Assembly: GCA_036258175.1 (NCBI GenBank) | Contig: DATAEE010000027.1 | Coordinates: forward strand, 1 to 64,000 | Length of the DNA stretch: 64,000 nt | Source: DATAEE01 sp036258175 | GTDB lineage: Bacteria > Acidobacteriota > Vicinamibacteria > Vicinamibacterales > 2-12-FULL-66-21 | Reading direction: 5' to 3' | Shown: piece by piece, positions 7,997 through 16,841 of the stretch | Layout: every line of letters starts with the position of its first letter | Numbering within the stretch: position 1 is the stretch's first letter | Notes under the pieces: model-generated | What the model was told of the DNA's origin: nothing | Databases searched by the model: none | Seen by the model: the letters and a program-made list of their open reading frames with translations, nothing else | Made by a program: the position numbers and the translations under genes

Positions 7997-8031
7997 CTCC
8001 GGTATGCCGGACGTTCTCCGCGATGCCGGAG
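7997..8031. promoter_or_regulatory. Paired activator binding sites (inverted repeats) shared by divergent operons
   Basis: Site 1, CTCCGGTATGCCGGAC at 7997-8012, and site 2, CTCCGCGATGCCGGAG at 8016-8031, start 19 bases apart. They match the window consensus CTCCGGNATNCCGGAG seen at four other intergenic loci. They lie between divergent sigma-54 promoters for the atp operon (7885-7900) and the gene at 8132 (8072-8087). They are proposed as upstream activator sites for one or more of the three sigma-54 activators in the window. Confidence 0.75.
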
Positions 8032-8071
8032 CCGACGGGACACTCTGGACGCAGATGCCGTGTAACACCGG

Positions 8072-8087
8072 TGGTACGCCTGCTGCA
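8072..8087 (+). promoter_or_regulatory. Predicted sigma-54 promoter of the secreted protein/activator 1 operon
   Basis: TGGTACGCCTGCTGCA: GG at 8073-8074 and GC at 8085-8086 are 10 bases apart. It deviates from TGGCACG-N4-TTGCW at one base in each element. The activator pair ends 41 bases upstream, the same distance as at the 31481 promoter. Confidence 0.75.
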
Positions 8088-8131
8088 AGATGCCGTGTCC
8101 ACGTGAGCCATCCCGCGAGAGAGAGGATGCG

Positions 8132-8704
8132 ATGATGCTCGGAGAAAGAGCGACGACCGGTTTGATTTCGTTGGCGATGCTGTCGGTGGTGGTGTCTTCC
8201 GCCTACGCCCAGACGGGTTCCGAGACGTTCACCGCCACGGCGGCGGTCAAGACGGCCGGTTCGGCTGCGGCAAGCGCACCGGTGACGATTACGGTTACTC
8301 GCAAGATGCCACAGAGCGAAGCCGACAAGCTGCTCGCCGCCTTCAAGTCCGGCGGCGCCGCAGAGTTGCGGAAGGCGCTCGTTGGCGTTCCGCCCACGGG
8401 TTCCGTCCAACTCGGTGCCGGAAAACCGACGCAAACCCGGATGACGATCGAGCGAACCACCGACAAGGGCCGGCTCCTGACGATCGTGACCGACACCCCC
8501 ATCCTCTTTCTGGGCGCCGGCGTCACGGGCGCCAAGCCCAAAGAGGGCTACGACTTCGCCATCATCGACCTCGAAGTGGACGCCAAGGGGGCCGGTTCGG
8601 GAACACTCGCGCCCGCAGCCAAGGTCACGGTGAAAGAGGGCGTGTTCGTGGTGGAGGACTATGCGTCCGAGCTCGTCAAGCTGACCGGCGTCGCGAGGAA
8701 GTGA
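8132..8704 (+). CDS. Secreted protein of unknown function
   Basis: A 190-residue protein with a signal peptide (MMLGERATTGLISLAMLSVVVSSAYA, read in two parts, cleavage after AYA). The mature part is rich in Thr, Val and Ala and has no motif I recognise; a TRMTIERTTDKGRLLTIVTD stretch suggests beta structure. The ATG at 8132 is preferred over an upstream start because it follows GAGAGG and begins the signal peptide. The gene lies behind a sigma-54 promoter, and its TGA overlaps the GTG start of activator 1, so the regulator is likely co-expressed with it. Function is unknown; the context suggests a periplasmic or envelope role. Confidence 0.75.
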   Translation: MMLGERATTGLISLAMLSVVVSSAYAQTGSETFTATAAVKTAGSAAASAPVTITVTRKMPQSEADKLLAAFKSGGAAELRKALVGVPPTGSVQLGAGKPTQTRMTIERTTDKGRLLTIVTDTPILFLGAGVTGAKPKEGYDFAIIDLEVDAKGAGSGTLAPAAKVTVKEGVFVVEDYASELVKLTGVARK

Positions 8705-10650
8705 GTTCCGGGGAAGTGAGCCCATTGGCGCGTGAGACCATCGACACGACGCGAACGTCTCAGCTGGCCGTCGAGGCCTCGCCGAGCGGCGTCCTGCTCG
8801 TGACTTCGGACGGAACGATCGTCCTGGTCAATCGCGAGCTGGAGCGACAGTTCGGCTACGTGCGGGACGAACTGGTCGGCCAGTCCGTCAACCTGCTGTT
8901 GCCGGAGGATGACGCTCTCGCGCGTGTCATTGAAACCGAGTCCGTCGTCGAGGGGCGTGAGATTCACGGACGCCGCAAAGACGGCTCCCTCATCCCGGTC
9001 GAAATCGAGCTCACGCCGCTGCATGAGGCAGGCCGTGTGCTCGTGCTGGCGTCGGTCGTCGACATCACCGAGCGACAGCAGGTCGAAGACATCCATCGGA
9101 AGGCGCTCGAGAATCAGCTCGCGTTCGAGCGGCTCGTTGCGGAGCTCTCCGCACGATTCATCGACATTCACCCGGAGCAGATCGAATCGTCGATTCAGGA
9201 TGGCCTGCGCCGGATCGTCGAATCGTTTGACCTCGACCGGGGCCTCTTTTACGCAATCGAACCGGACGGCGTGTTTTCTGACATCACGAGTTGGACGGGC
9301 CCGGATATCCCGAGCATCCCGCGGCGGGTGTCCGCGAAGGAACGCTTTCCGTTTACCCTCGAGCGGATCCTGTCGGGGGACGTCGTGTCGTTCTCGACGC
9401 TTGGCGAAATTCCAGACGAGCGAGACCGGGAATCGTTCCGAGCGCTCGGAACGAAATCGGCCGTCATCGTATCCATGTCAGTGGCAGGACGAGTGGCCGG
9501 GGCCGTCGGTTTCAGCACGGTGCGCGCCGAGCGGACGTGGGCGCCGCCGGTCGTGCACCGGTTCAAAGTCATCGCAAGCGTCTTCGCCCAGGTCATGTCG
9601 CGGCGCCAGAGTGAAGCCACCCTCCGAAACGCCCTGGCCGAAGTGGAGCGTCTGAAGGAAGACCTCCAGGTCGAGAACGTGCACCTGCGGCGCGAAGTGC
9701 GCGAATGGTCAGGACCTGCGCCGATCGTCGGGCAGAGTGCGGCGATCCGGCAGGTGCTGGAGCAAATCGAGCAGGTGGCCGCGACAGATTCGACGGTCCT
9801 GCTGCTCGGCGAAACGGGAACCGGCAAAGAGCTGTTCGCGACGCAGATCCACGAACTCGGTCCGCGCCGCGACCGACCGATGGTGCGTACGAATTGCGCG
9901 GCGATTCCATCGACGCTCATCGAGAGCGAGTTGTTCGGCCGGGAAAAGGGAGCGTTTACCGGGGCGCTGGCCCGGCAGGTCGGCCGGTTCGAGCTCGCAA
10001 GCGGGTCGACGATTTTTCTTGACGAGATTGGAGACCTGCCGTCCGACGTGCAGGTGAAGCTGCTGCGTGTTCTGGAGGAGGGAACCATCGAGCGGCTCGG
10101 AAGCCCGCATCCGATCAAGGTCAACACTCGAATCATCGCGGCGACGCACCGGAACCTGGAGCGGCGCGTAGCTGAAGGGGCGTTCCGAAGCGACCTCTAC
10201 TACCGGCTCAACGTCTTCCCCATTCGCGTGCCGCCGCTGCGGGAACGCGTGGACGATATTCAGATGCTGGCCTGGCGCTTCGTCGAGGAATTCTCGCGGA
10301 CCTTTGGCAGACACGTGGAGGAGATCACGCCCGAAAGTCTGAGCGCGCTCAGGCACTATCCGTGGCCGGGCAACATCCGGGAACTGCGCAACGTCGTCGA
10401 GCGCGCGATGATCACGGCTTCGGGTCCTCGCCTGACCATCGCCCCGCCGCTCCTGTCGCCGGCCGCCGCGCGGCGAAGTCCCAAACTCGTGGACGTGGAG
10501 ACCGAGCACATCCGCGGAGTACTGGAGAGTACCGGCTGGCGAATCCGCGGCCCCGGCGGCGCCGCGGACCGGCTCGGGCTCAAGCCCACGACGCTCGAAA
10601 CGCGGATGGCAAAGCTCGGGCTCAAACGTCCGGGAACACAGCCCCACTAA
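8701..10650 (+). CDS. Sigma-54-dependent activator 1 (PAS-GAF-AAA+-Fis HTH)
   Basis: A 649-residue enhancer-binding protein. A PAS domain (about 20-125) precedes a GAF-like sensor (about 145-305), a short coiled coil, the AAA+ domain (about 345-570, Walker A GETGTGKE near 370, the sigma-54-contacting GAFTGA near 417, Walker B IFLDEIG) and a C-terminal Fis-type helix-turn-helix (about 600-645, LGLKPTTLETRMAKLGL). No receiver domain is present, so ligands or redox state rather than phosphorylation probably control it. The GTG start overlaps the upstream stop; a GTG at 8716 is an alternative. It should bind the CTCCGGNATNCCGGAG sites, a claim inferred from the matching recognition helix in the two paralogues at other site pairs. 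Confidence 0.9.
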   Translation: MSSGEVSPLARETIDTTRTSQLAVEASPSGVLLVTSDGTIVLVNRELERQFGYVRDELVGQSVNLLLPEDDALARVIETESVVEGREIHGRRKDGSLIPVEIELTPLHEAGRVLVLASVVDITERQQVEDIHRKALENQLAFERLVAELSARFIDIHPEQIESSIQDGLRRIVESFDLDRGLFYAIEPDGVFSDITSWTGPDIPSIPRRVSAKERFPFTLERILSGDVVSFSTLGEIPDERDRESFRALGTKSAVIVSMSVAGRVAGAVGFSTVRAERTWAPPVVHRFKVIASVFAQVMSRRQSEATLRNALAEVERLKEDLQVENVHLRREVREWSGPAPIVGQSAAIRQVLEQIEQVAATDSTVLLLGETGTGKELFATQIHELGPRRDRPMVRTNCAAIPSTLIESELFGREKGAFTGALARQVGRFELASGSTIFLDEIGDLPSDVQVKLLRVLEEGTIERLGSPHPIKVNTRIIAATHRNLERRVAEGAFRSDLYYRLNVFPIRVPPLRERVDDIQMLAWRFVEEFSRTFGRHVEEITPESLSALRHYPWPGNIRELRNVVERAMITASGPRLTIAPPLLSPAAARRSPKLVDVETEHIRGVLESTGWRIRGPGGAADRLGLKPTTLETRMAKLGLKRPGTQPH

Positions 10651-10679
10651 GCCCCATAGCGCAGTCGCGTTCTGCCAGC

Positions 10680-10714
10680 CTCCGGCATGCCGGGGAGCCT
10701 CTGCGATTCCGGGG
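10680..10714. promoter_or_regulatory. Paired activator binding sites upstream of the PPK2 operon
   Basis: CTCCGGCATGCCGGGG at 10680-10695 and CTCTGCGATTCCGGGG at 10699-10714, again 19 bases apart. They lie 100-134 bases upstream of the sigma-54 promoter at 10814, a normal distance for enhancer sites, and begin about 30 bases after the activator 1 stop. Confidence 0.75.
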
Positions 10715-10813
10715 GGGATGGTCGCATCGGCCCGCTCCGGTCGAGCCACGGAGAAGCAGCCAAGGTATTCATCCGGCTGCAGTAACGGGTCGCGGCGCTG
10801 ATAGCTGACGGCG

Positions 10814-10829
10814 TGGAACGACTGCTGCT
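10814..10829 (+). promoter_or_regulatory. Predicted sigma-54 promoter of the PPK2-DUF3300-DUF2950-glucosidase-MscS operon
   Basis: TGGAACGACTGCTGCT with GG and GC 10 bases apart (GG 10815-10816, GC 10827-10828). The predicted start point near 10840 falls almost on the ATG at 10842, so the first transcript may be leaderless or nearly so. Confidence 0.75.
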
Positions 10830-10841
10830 ATGCGGGATGGC

Positions 10842-11168
10842 ATGGTGAGGCTGGCCGTGGCGCTGAGAGGGTCGGCGCGCCACGCTCAGGAGCTCGTCGA
10901 AACCTTCCGCTTCCTGATCGTGAGCACCCGGCTCGAACCAGGCTGTCTGGGTTGCTCCGCGTGGGCGGACCCGGACTCGACCGTTCACTACGTCGAGGAA
11001 TGGACGACCGAACCCGAGATGCGGCGCCGCGTGCAGTCCGCGAACTTCACATCACTTCTGGCGGTGCTCGAAGCCGCACGCGAGCCGCCGCGCATCCAGT
11101 TTCAGTTCGTTTCGACCACGCGCGGGCTCGACTACGTGGAGGAAGTCAGGCGCGACTCCGTGAGCTGA
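10842..11168 (+). CDS. Small ABM-like (antibiotic biosynthesis monooxygenase fold) protein
   Basis: About 108 residues with the alternating pattern of the dimeric alpha/beta-barrel ABM fold. A first strand VRLAVALRG is followed by a helix, the turn segment STRLEPGCLGC, then YVEEWTTEPEMRRRVQSANF, typical of this family. Such proteins include small monooxygenases and heme or quinol-handling enzymes; the substrate is unknown. An ATG at 10830 is in frame, but it lies at the edge of the sigma-54 -12 element, so the ATG at 10842 is preferred. It is the first gene of the operon, 10 bases before the PPK2 gene. Confidence 0.7.
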   Translation: MVRLAVALRGSARHAQELVETFRFLIVSTRLEPGCLGCSAWADPDSTVHYVEEWTTEPEMRRRVQSANFTSLLAVLEAAREPPRIQFQFVSTTRGLDYVEEVRRDSVS

Positions 11169-11178
11169 CGGCGACCCG

Positions 11179-11952
11179 ATGAAGCTAAAACAGTACGAGA
11201 AAACGCTGCGGAAACTGCAGGTGCAGCTCTGCCACCTCCAGGAATGGGTCAAACAGAAAGGCCTGCGCGTCGTCGTCGTGTTCGAAGGACGGGACGGCGC
11301 CGGCAAGGGAGGCACGATCCGGGCCCTTACCGAACGGGTGAGCCCGCGTGTGTTCAGGGTCGTGGCCCTGCCGGCCCCGTCGGATCGCGAGAAGTCGCAG
11401 GTGTACATGCAGCGCTACCTGCAGCACTTCCCCGCCGCCGGCGAAATCGTCATCTTCGATCGGAGCTGGTACAACCGCGCCGGCGTCGAGTACGTCATGG
11501 GATTCTGCTCTGAGACCGAGCATCGGCGGTTTCTGGAGCTCTGTCCTCAGATCGAAAAGTTCATGGTGGACGGCGGCATCATCCTGATCAAGCTGTGGCT
11601 GGAAGTGAGCAACAAGGAGCAGCAGCGGCGCTTCGAGGCGCGGATCAAGGATCCGGTGCGCCAGTGGAAGCTGAGCCCGATGGACTTACCGTCGCGAAAG
11701 CGCTGGTACGACTACTCCCGCGCGCGCGACATGATGTTGAAGAAGACCGATACGCGCTACGCTCCCTGGTACATCGTCCGGTCGGACGACAAGCGGGCGG
11801 CGCGTCTCAATACGATTTCCCATCTGCTGTCACGAATCCCGTACAAGAAGCTGCCTCGCGAGAAGATCAAGCTCCCGGGGCGGTCGTCCAAGCGCGCGTA
11901 CGACGACGACGCGTCAATCAAACGCCGGCGTTTCGTCCGCGAGCGGTATTGA
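11179..11952 (+). CDS. Polyphosphate kinase 2, class I type
   Basis: A single-domain PPK2 of 257 residues. Walker A is FEGRDGAGKGG (about 35-45), the lid region has the RYLQHFPAAGEIV segment, and Walker B is IFDRSWYNRAGVE. These are the signatures of class I enzymes, which use polyphosphate to phosphorylate nucleoside diphosphates (ADP or GDP to the triphosphate) or run in reverse. The C-terminal 30 residues are strongly basic. The gene sits second in a sigma-54-driven operon and ends five bases before the DUF3300 gene. It is distinct from the two-domain enzyme at 55030-56571. Confidence 0.9.
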   Translation: MKLKQYEKTLRKLQVQLCHLQEWVKQKGLRVVVVFEGRDGAGKGGTIRALTERVSPRVFRVVALPAPSDREKSQVYMQRYLQHFPAAGEIVIFDRSWYNRAGVEYVMGFCSETEHRRFLELCPQIEKFMVDGGIILIKLWLEVSNKEQQRRFEARIKDPVRQWKLSPMDLPSRKRWYDYSRARDMMLKKTDTRYAPWYIVRSDDKRAARLNTISHLLSRIPYKKLPREKIKLPGRSSKRAYDDDASIKRRRFVRERY

Positions 11953-11957
11953 ATGCC

Positions 11958-13100
11958 ATGAAGACGCTCGTTATCGTTGCCGCCACAGTACTCGTCATCG
12001 CGCAATCCACGAAGGCGCCGAAGCCGGAGGAGCTCGACCGTCTGCTTGCGCCGGTCGCGCTGTATCCCGATGCGCTCCTGGCGCAGATGCTGCTCTGCAC
12101 CTCGAACCCCGGCAAAGTGGGCACGCTCAACGAATGGCTCGCCAGCAACAGCACGCTGAAAGGCACCGAACTGCAGGAAGCCGCCACGAACGCTGGGTTC
12201 GAGCCGAGCTTCGCCGCCCTCGCCCTCTTTCCTCAGGTCGTGGAGTTCATGGCCGGCCAGCCCGATTGGACGGCGAAGCTTGGACAGGCCTTCGCCGCGG
12301 ATCGCAAAGCGGTGTTCGCCAGCATCCAGCAGTTGAGAGCGCAAGCGAGCAAAGCCGGCAACCTGAAGGACACGCCACAGCAGGACGTGGAGACCCGCAC
12401 GACCTCGAGCGGAGAGCAGGTGATCGTGATCGAGCCGGCGAATCCGCAAATCGTGTACGTCCCGCAATACAACCCCCAGGTCGTCTACACGCAGCCGACC
12501 ACATCCACCGTGGTCGTCCAGGACGACGATGACGACGATGCGGCGCTCGCGGGCGTGATTGGTTTTACGGCCGGCATTGCGATTGGCGCGGCCATCGACA
12601 ACGACTACTACTACGGGCCCTACGGGTGGCATGGCGGCGGCTACATGTATAACGACGCCTGGGACGACTACTACGACGCGCGCGAAGACGCGCGCGAGGA
12701 CTGGCAGGACCATCGCGAGGACCTGAACGAGGATCGGAGCGACCGACGCGAGGACCTTGCCGACGAGCGCGGTGAGCGGGCGGGTACGGCGCAGGAACAA
12801 CGTACTGAACGCCAGCAGACCCGGCAGGAGAACCCGCAGACGCAGGCGCAGCGCGAGCAGCGCCGGACCGAAGCGCAGGGCAAGGCGGAGCAGGCCCGGA
12901 GCTCGGGCGCGAGCGCGAGCGGCGCGAGCACGAGTCAGGCATCCCGGGGGTACAGTGGCAGTCAGGCAGCCACGCAGCGCAGCTCCGGATCGGACGCGTT
13001 CTCCGGCTACTCGAGTGGAAAATCCACGCGCGCGTCCAGCTCGCGCGGCCAGAGCAGCAGGAGCGGCGGCTCGCGCGGTGGAGGAGGGAGGCGCCGATGA
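11958..13100 (+). CDS. DUF3300 envelope protein with acidic run and RG-rich tail
   Basis: A 380-residue protein with an N-terminal hydrophobic signal (MKTLVIVAATVLVIAQS). The DUF3300 domain follows (about 20-175), with ELDRLLAPVALYPDALLAQML and IVYVPQYNPQVVY. After it come six Asp (near residue 189), a Gly/Ala-rich hydrophobic segment, a YYYGPYGW stretch, a charged D/R/E helix-like region, and a Ser/Arg/Gly-rich tail ending GGSRGGGGRRR. The ATG at 11958 is chosen because it starts the signal peptide. The stop overlaps the DUF2950 start (ATGA). Function unknown; DUF3300 and DUF2950 genes are commonly neighbours. The rear half mirrors the protein at 31560-33962. Confidence 0.85.
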   Translation: MKTLVIVAATVLVIAQSTKAPKPEELDRLLAPVALYPDALLAQMLLCTSNPGKVGTLNEWLASNSTLKGTELQEAATNAGFEPSFAALALFPQVVEFMAGQPDWTAKLGQAFAADRKAVFASIQQLRAQASKAGNLKDTPQQDVETRTTSSGEQVIVIEPANPQIVYVPQYNPQVVYTQPTTSTVVVQDDDDDDAALAGVIGFTAGIAIGAAIDNDYYYGPYGWHGGGYMYNDAWDDYYDAREDAREDWQDHREDLNEDRSDRREDLADERGERAGTAQEQRTERQQTRQENPQTQAQREQRRTEAQGKAEQARSSGASASGASTSQASRGYSGSQAATQRSSGSDAFSGYSSGKSTRASSSRGQSSRSGGSRGGGGRRR

Positions 13101-14023
13101 CTCGCAAGACAGCGTCGGCTATCGCGTACGCGTTGACCGCCGCTCTTTCATGCGCAGCGTGCTCCTGGTCGACGCCGCAGCAGCGCACGTTTCGCGCGCC
13201 GGAAGATGCCGTGCGGGCGTTGACCGAGACGACGAAGGCAGGCAACGTCGACGAGCTCGTCGCCATCTTCGGCGCCGACGGCAAGGAGCTCGTCGCGTCG
13301 TCCGATCCGGCAACCGCGCGCAAGAACCGCGAAGTATTCACGGCGGCGATGGCCGAGCGGTGGCGGCTCGAAGACCAGGGGTCCGGTGGCAAGGTGCTCG
13401 TCATCGGCAACGAGGACTGGCCGTTCCCGGTCCCGCTCGTGAAGGATGGCAACAACTGGCGCTTCGACACTGCGGCCGGAAAAGAAGAAGTGCTGACGCG
13501 CCGGATCGGCCGCAACGAGCTCGCCGTTATCCAGGTCTGCCGGACATACGGCAACGCTCAACGGATCTATGCGCACTCCGGACACGACGGCAAGCCCGCC
13601 GGCCTCTATGCGAAAACGTTCGCCAGCGACCAGGGTAAACAGAACGGCCTGTACTGGCCCGCGTCGCATGGCCAGAAGCGCAGTCCACTCGGCGACCTCG
13701 TCGCGCAGGCAGCCGCAGAAGGCCGATCGGTTGGCGGCGGGGCCGCCCAGCCCTCGCCGTTTTACGGCTACTACTTCAAGATCCTGACGGCACAAGGACC
13801 GGCGTCGCCCGGCGGCGCAAAGGATTACATCTCCAACGGTGAGTTGTCAGGCGGGTTCGCGCTGGTCGCGTGGCCCGCTCAGTACGATGTCACAGGAATC
13901 ATGACGTTCATCGTCAATCACGATGGCGTCCTTCACGAGCAGGCTCTGGGACCAGACACCGACAAAGTGGCCAGGACGATGACCGCTTACAATCCTGACG
14001 CGTCCTGGAGCCCTGTTCAGTAA
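13097..14023 (+). CDS. DUF2950 family secreted protein
   Basis: A 308-residue protein with a signal sequence whose end (SCAACS) may be a lipobox. The DUF2950 hallmarks are visible: FRAPEDAVRALTETTKAGNV near the start, IFGADGKELV, DEDWPFPVPLV-like NEDWPFPVPLV, and a C-terminal GYYFKILTAQGP with FALVAWPAQYDVTGIMTFIVN. The family is periplasmic and of unknown function. It overlaps the DUF3300 gene by four bases, which supports joint action of the two products. Confidence 0.88.
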   Translation: MTRKTASAIAYALTAALSCAACSWSTPQQRTFRAPEDAVRALTETTKAGNVDELVAIFGADGKELVASSDPATARKNREVFTAAMAERWRLEDQGSGGKVLVIGNEDWPFPVPLVKDGNNWRFDTAAGKEEVLTRRIGRNELAVIQVCRTYGNAQRIYAHSGHDGKPAGLYAKTFASDQGKQNGLYWPASHGQKRSPLGDLVAQAAAEGRSVGGGAAQPSPFYGYYFKILTAQGPASPGGAKDYISNGELSGGFALVAWPAQYDVTGIMTFIVNHDGVLHEQALGPDTDKVARTMTAYNPDASWSPVQ

Positions 14024-14051
14024 CAGCAGAGCTACAACACGGCGGTGACCG

Positions 14052-16841
14052 ATGGCGAGTACCGACCAGCAGTCTGGCGCGGAGTCCCAGCGCCTTGCCG
14101 ACGCGCGTGACGGCCGCGCGCTCTGGCGAAAATGGGGGCCCTACCTCAGCGAGCGGCAATGGGGAACCGTTCGCGAGGATTACAGCGAGTCGGGCGACGC
14201 GTGGAATCACTTCAGCCACGATCAGGCCCGTGCACGCGCCTATCGGTGGGGGGAGGACGGCCTCGCCGGGATATCGGACAACAAACAGCTGCTCTGCTTC
14301 GCGCTGGCCCTCTGGAATGGCAAAGATCCCATCATCAAAGAACGTCTCTTCGGTCTGACGAACAGCGAGGGGAATCACGGCGAGGACGTGAAGGAGTACT
14401 ACTTCTATCTCGACTCGACGCCCACGCACTCGTACATGAAGTATCTGTACAAGTACCCTCAGTTGGCGTACCCGTACGACCAGATCGTCCTGAAAAACCG
14501 CCAGCGGGATCGACACGCGCTCGAGTACGAGCTTCTCGACACCGGCGTGTTCGATCAGGACCGGTACTTCGACGTGTTCGTCGAGTACGCCAAGGCCGCA
14601 CCTGAAGACATTTTGATCCAGATCACGGTCGCAAACCGCGGGCCCGAGCCGGCCACGCTTCACGTCCTGCCAACCATCTGGTTTCGCAACACGTGGTCGT
14701 GGGGCGGAGACGTTCCCAAGCCATCGCTGAAGCAGATCGATGCCGGCAGCATCGAGGCCTCCCATCCGGATCTGGGAGGAAGAGTCCTTGATGCGGACGG
14801 CGCGCCGGCCTGGCTCTTCACTGAAAACGAAACGAACGTCGAGCGGCTCGTCCACGTCCCCAACCGCACGCCCTATGTGAAGGATGCGATCAACAGCTAC
14901 TTCGTGCAGGGCCGGCGGAATGCGGTGAACCCTGAAAAGACCGGGACGAAAGCTGCGGCCCAGTATCAGGTGACGGTCGGCGCGGGCGCCTCAGAAGTCG
15001 TGCGCCTGCGCTTTTCCGATGTGGGCCCGACTGGCGCGCCGAAGAGCGGGCGCGGCGACCGGTTTGGCGCAGCGTTCGACGCGATCATGACCACCCGCCG
15101 GCGCGAGGCCGACGAGTTCTACGCGTCGGTCATCCCGTCGTCGCTCGGCGCCGATGCCGCCAACGTGATGCGACAGGCGCTGGCGGGGATGCTCTGGTCG
15201 AAGCAGTACTACAACTACGACGTCGACCGCTGGCTCTCCGAGAGGGGCTCGGATCCGTTCAAGGCCCGGCGGCGCGCGGCGCCCCGCAACGATCGCTGGC
15301 ATCACATGCAGAACGCGGACGTGATCTCGATGCCGGACAAGTGGGAGTACCCGTGGTACGCGGCGTGGGACCTGGCCTTTCACATCCTCGCGCTCACGCT
15401 CGTCGACGAAGACTTCGGCAAGCAGCAGCTTGACCTCATGCTGCAGGAACGTTATCTCCATCCCAGCGGACAGATTCCCGCATACGAGTGGAACTTCGGC
15501 GACGTCAATCCGCCCGTGCACGCCTGGGCGACGATCTTCACCTACCGCCTGGAGCAGGGCCGGCACGGCCGGGGCGATCTCGAATGGCTCGAGCGGTCGT
15601 TCCACAAGCTGTTGCTGAACTTCACCTGGTGGGTGAATCGGAAAGACCGCTCCGGCAACAACGTCTTCGACGGCGGCTTCCTTGGTCTCGACAACATCGG
15701 CGTCTTCGACCGGAGCGCGCCGCTGCCCACCGGCGGCAACCTGGAACAGGCGGACGGCACCGCGTGGATGGCGCTCTTCTGCCAGAACATGCTCGAGATC
15801 TCAGCGCAACTGGCGCTCGAAAAGCCCGCCTATGGCGACATGTGTCTCAAGTTCGTCGAACACTACCTCTGGATCGCCTCGTCGATGATCCACGCCGGCG
15901 ACGATGTCGGGATGTGGGACGAGGAGGATGGGTTCTTCTACGACGTGCTGAGGCTGCCGGATGGTCGGGCGCAACGTCTGAAGGTGCGCTCGATGGTGGG
16001 GCTGCTCCCCTTCTGTGCCGTGACGGTGTTCGACGGAGAGCTCCTGAAAAAGTACCCGGAGCTCGCTCCCCGTTTCCGCCGGTTCCTCGACGCGCGCCCG
16101 GAGCTGACGGCGTTGATCCAGGATCCCGGAACGCGCGGAGAGCGGGACCGCCGGCTCGCCGCGATTCTGAACGAAGCGAACCTGCGTCGCGTGCTGGCGA
16201 GGATGCTCGACGAGAACGAGTTCCTCAGCCCATACGGCATCCGTTCGATCTCCCGCTATCACGAAAAACATCCGTACGTCTTCCGCCTCGGGGACCAGGA
16301 GTACCGGGTTTCCTACCTGCCGGCGGAATCGGACACCGGGATGTTCGGCGGTAACTCCAATTGGCGCGGTCCGATCTGGATGCCGGTCAACGGGCTGATT
16401 GTCCGCGCGCTGCTTCAGTACTACGCTTACTACGGAGACAGCTTCACCGTGGAGTGTCCAACCGGCTCCGGACGCCGCATGACGCTCTACGAGGTCGCGG
16501 AGGAGATCTCCCGGCGTCTCGGCAACATCTTCCTGCGAGACAAGGACGGACGCCGGGCGGTCTACGGCGCAACCCGGAAGTTCCAGGAAGATCCGCACTG
16601 GCGCGATCTGATCCTGTTCTACGAGTACTTCCACGGTGACAACGGCGCCGGACTTGGGGCCAGCCACCAGACCGGCTGGACGGGCATCGTCGCGCGCACG
16701 ATGCAGTTGTTTGCCACGACGACGGCCGAGCAGGTTGTCGAACTGGGCAAGGCCGCAACTGCAACGGACCATCGAAAGGATTCCAGGCGGCCGGGCGTGA
16801 ACGCGCCGGACCGAGTCGAGGCGCCGCCGGTCGCCAGGTGA
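14052..16841 (+). CDS. GH63/MGH1-like glucosidase
   Basis: A 929-residue cytoplasmic protein (no signal peptide). It has the layout of bacterial GH63-related glucosidases: an N-terminal beta-sandwich region (about 25-330, including WGTVREDYSESGDAWNHF) and a large (alpha/alpha)6 barrel (about 350-880) with MPDKWEYPWYAAWDLAFH, GNSNWRGPIWMPVNGLIV and FYEYFHGDNGAGLGASHQTGWTG. These blocks are typical of enzymes that cleave alpha-glucosides or mannosylglycerate-type substrates. The substrate is not determined; a link to compatible-solute or trehalose/glycogen breakdown would fit the osmotic channel gene downstream but is inference. Its last codons overlap the MscS start (GTGA). Confidence 0.85.
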   Translation: MASTDQQSGAESQRLADARDGRALWRKWGPYLSERQWGTVREDYSESGDAWNHFSHDQARARAYRWGEDGLAGISDNKQLLCFALALWNGKDPIIKERLFGLTNSEGNHGEDVKEYYFYLDSTPTHSYMKYLYKYPQLAYPYDQIVLKNRQRDRHALEYELLDTGVFDQDRYFDVFVEYAKAAPEDILIQITVANRGPEPATLHVLPTIWFRNTWSWGGDVPKPSLKQIDAGSIEASHPDLGGRVLDADGAPAWLFTENETNVERLVHVPNRTPYVKDAINSYFVQGRRNAVNPEKTGTKAAAQYQVTVGAGASEVVRLRFSDVGPTGAPKSGRGDRFGAAFDAIMTTRRREADEFYASVIPSSLGADAANVMRQALAGMLWSKQYYNYDVDRWLSERGSDPFKARRRAAPRNDRWHHMQNADVISMPDKWEYPWYAAWDLAFHILALTLVDEDFGKQQLDLMLQERYLHPSGQIPAYEWNFGDVNPPVHAWATIFTYRLEQGRHGRGDLEWLERSFHKLLLNFTWWVNRKDRSGNNVFDGGFLGLDNIGVFDRSAPLPTGGNLEQADGTAWMALFCQNMLEISAQLALEKPAYGDMCLKFVEHYLWIASSMIHAGDDVGMWDEEDGFFYDVLRLPDGRAQRLKVRSMVGLLPFCAVTVFDGELLKKYPELAPRFRRFLDARPELTALIQDPGTRGERDRRLAAILNEANLRRVLARMLDENEFLSPYGIRSISRYHEKHPYVFRLGDQEYRVSYLPAESDTGMFGGNSNWRGPIWMPVNGLIVRALLQYYAYYGDSFTVECPTGSGRRMTLYEVAEEISRRLGNIFLRDKDGRRAVYGATRKFQEDPHWRDLILFYEYFHGDNGAGLGASHQTGWTGIVARTMQLFATTTAEQVVELGKAATATDHRKDSRRPGVNAPDRVEAPPVAR

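Noticed and set aside
8716..8718. GTG at 8716 as start of activator 1
   Set aside because: Possible, but the GTG at 8701 that overlaps the preceding stop fits translational coupling equally well; the choice changes only five residues.
9249..10749. Long minus-strand frames opposite activator 1 (and likewise opposite activators 2 and 3)
   Set aside because: Shadow frames with no family resemblance and no start signals; they recur at the same place in all three paralogues because the coding strand is conserved.
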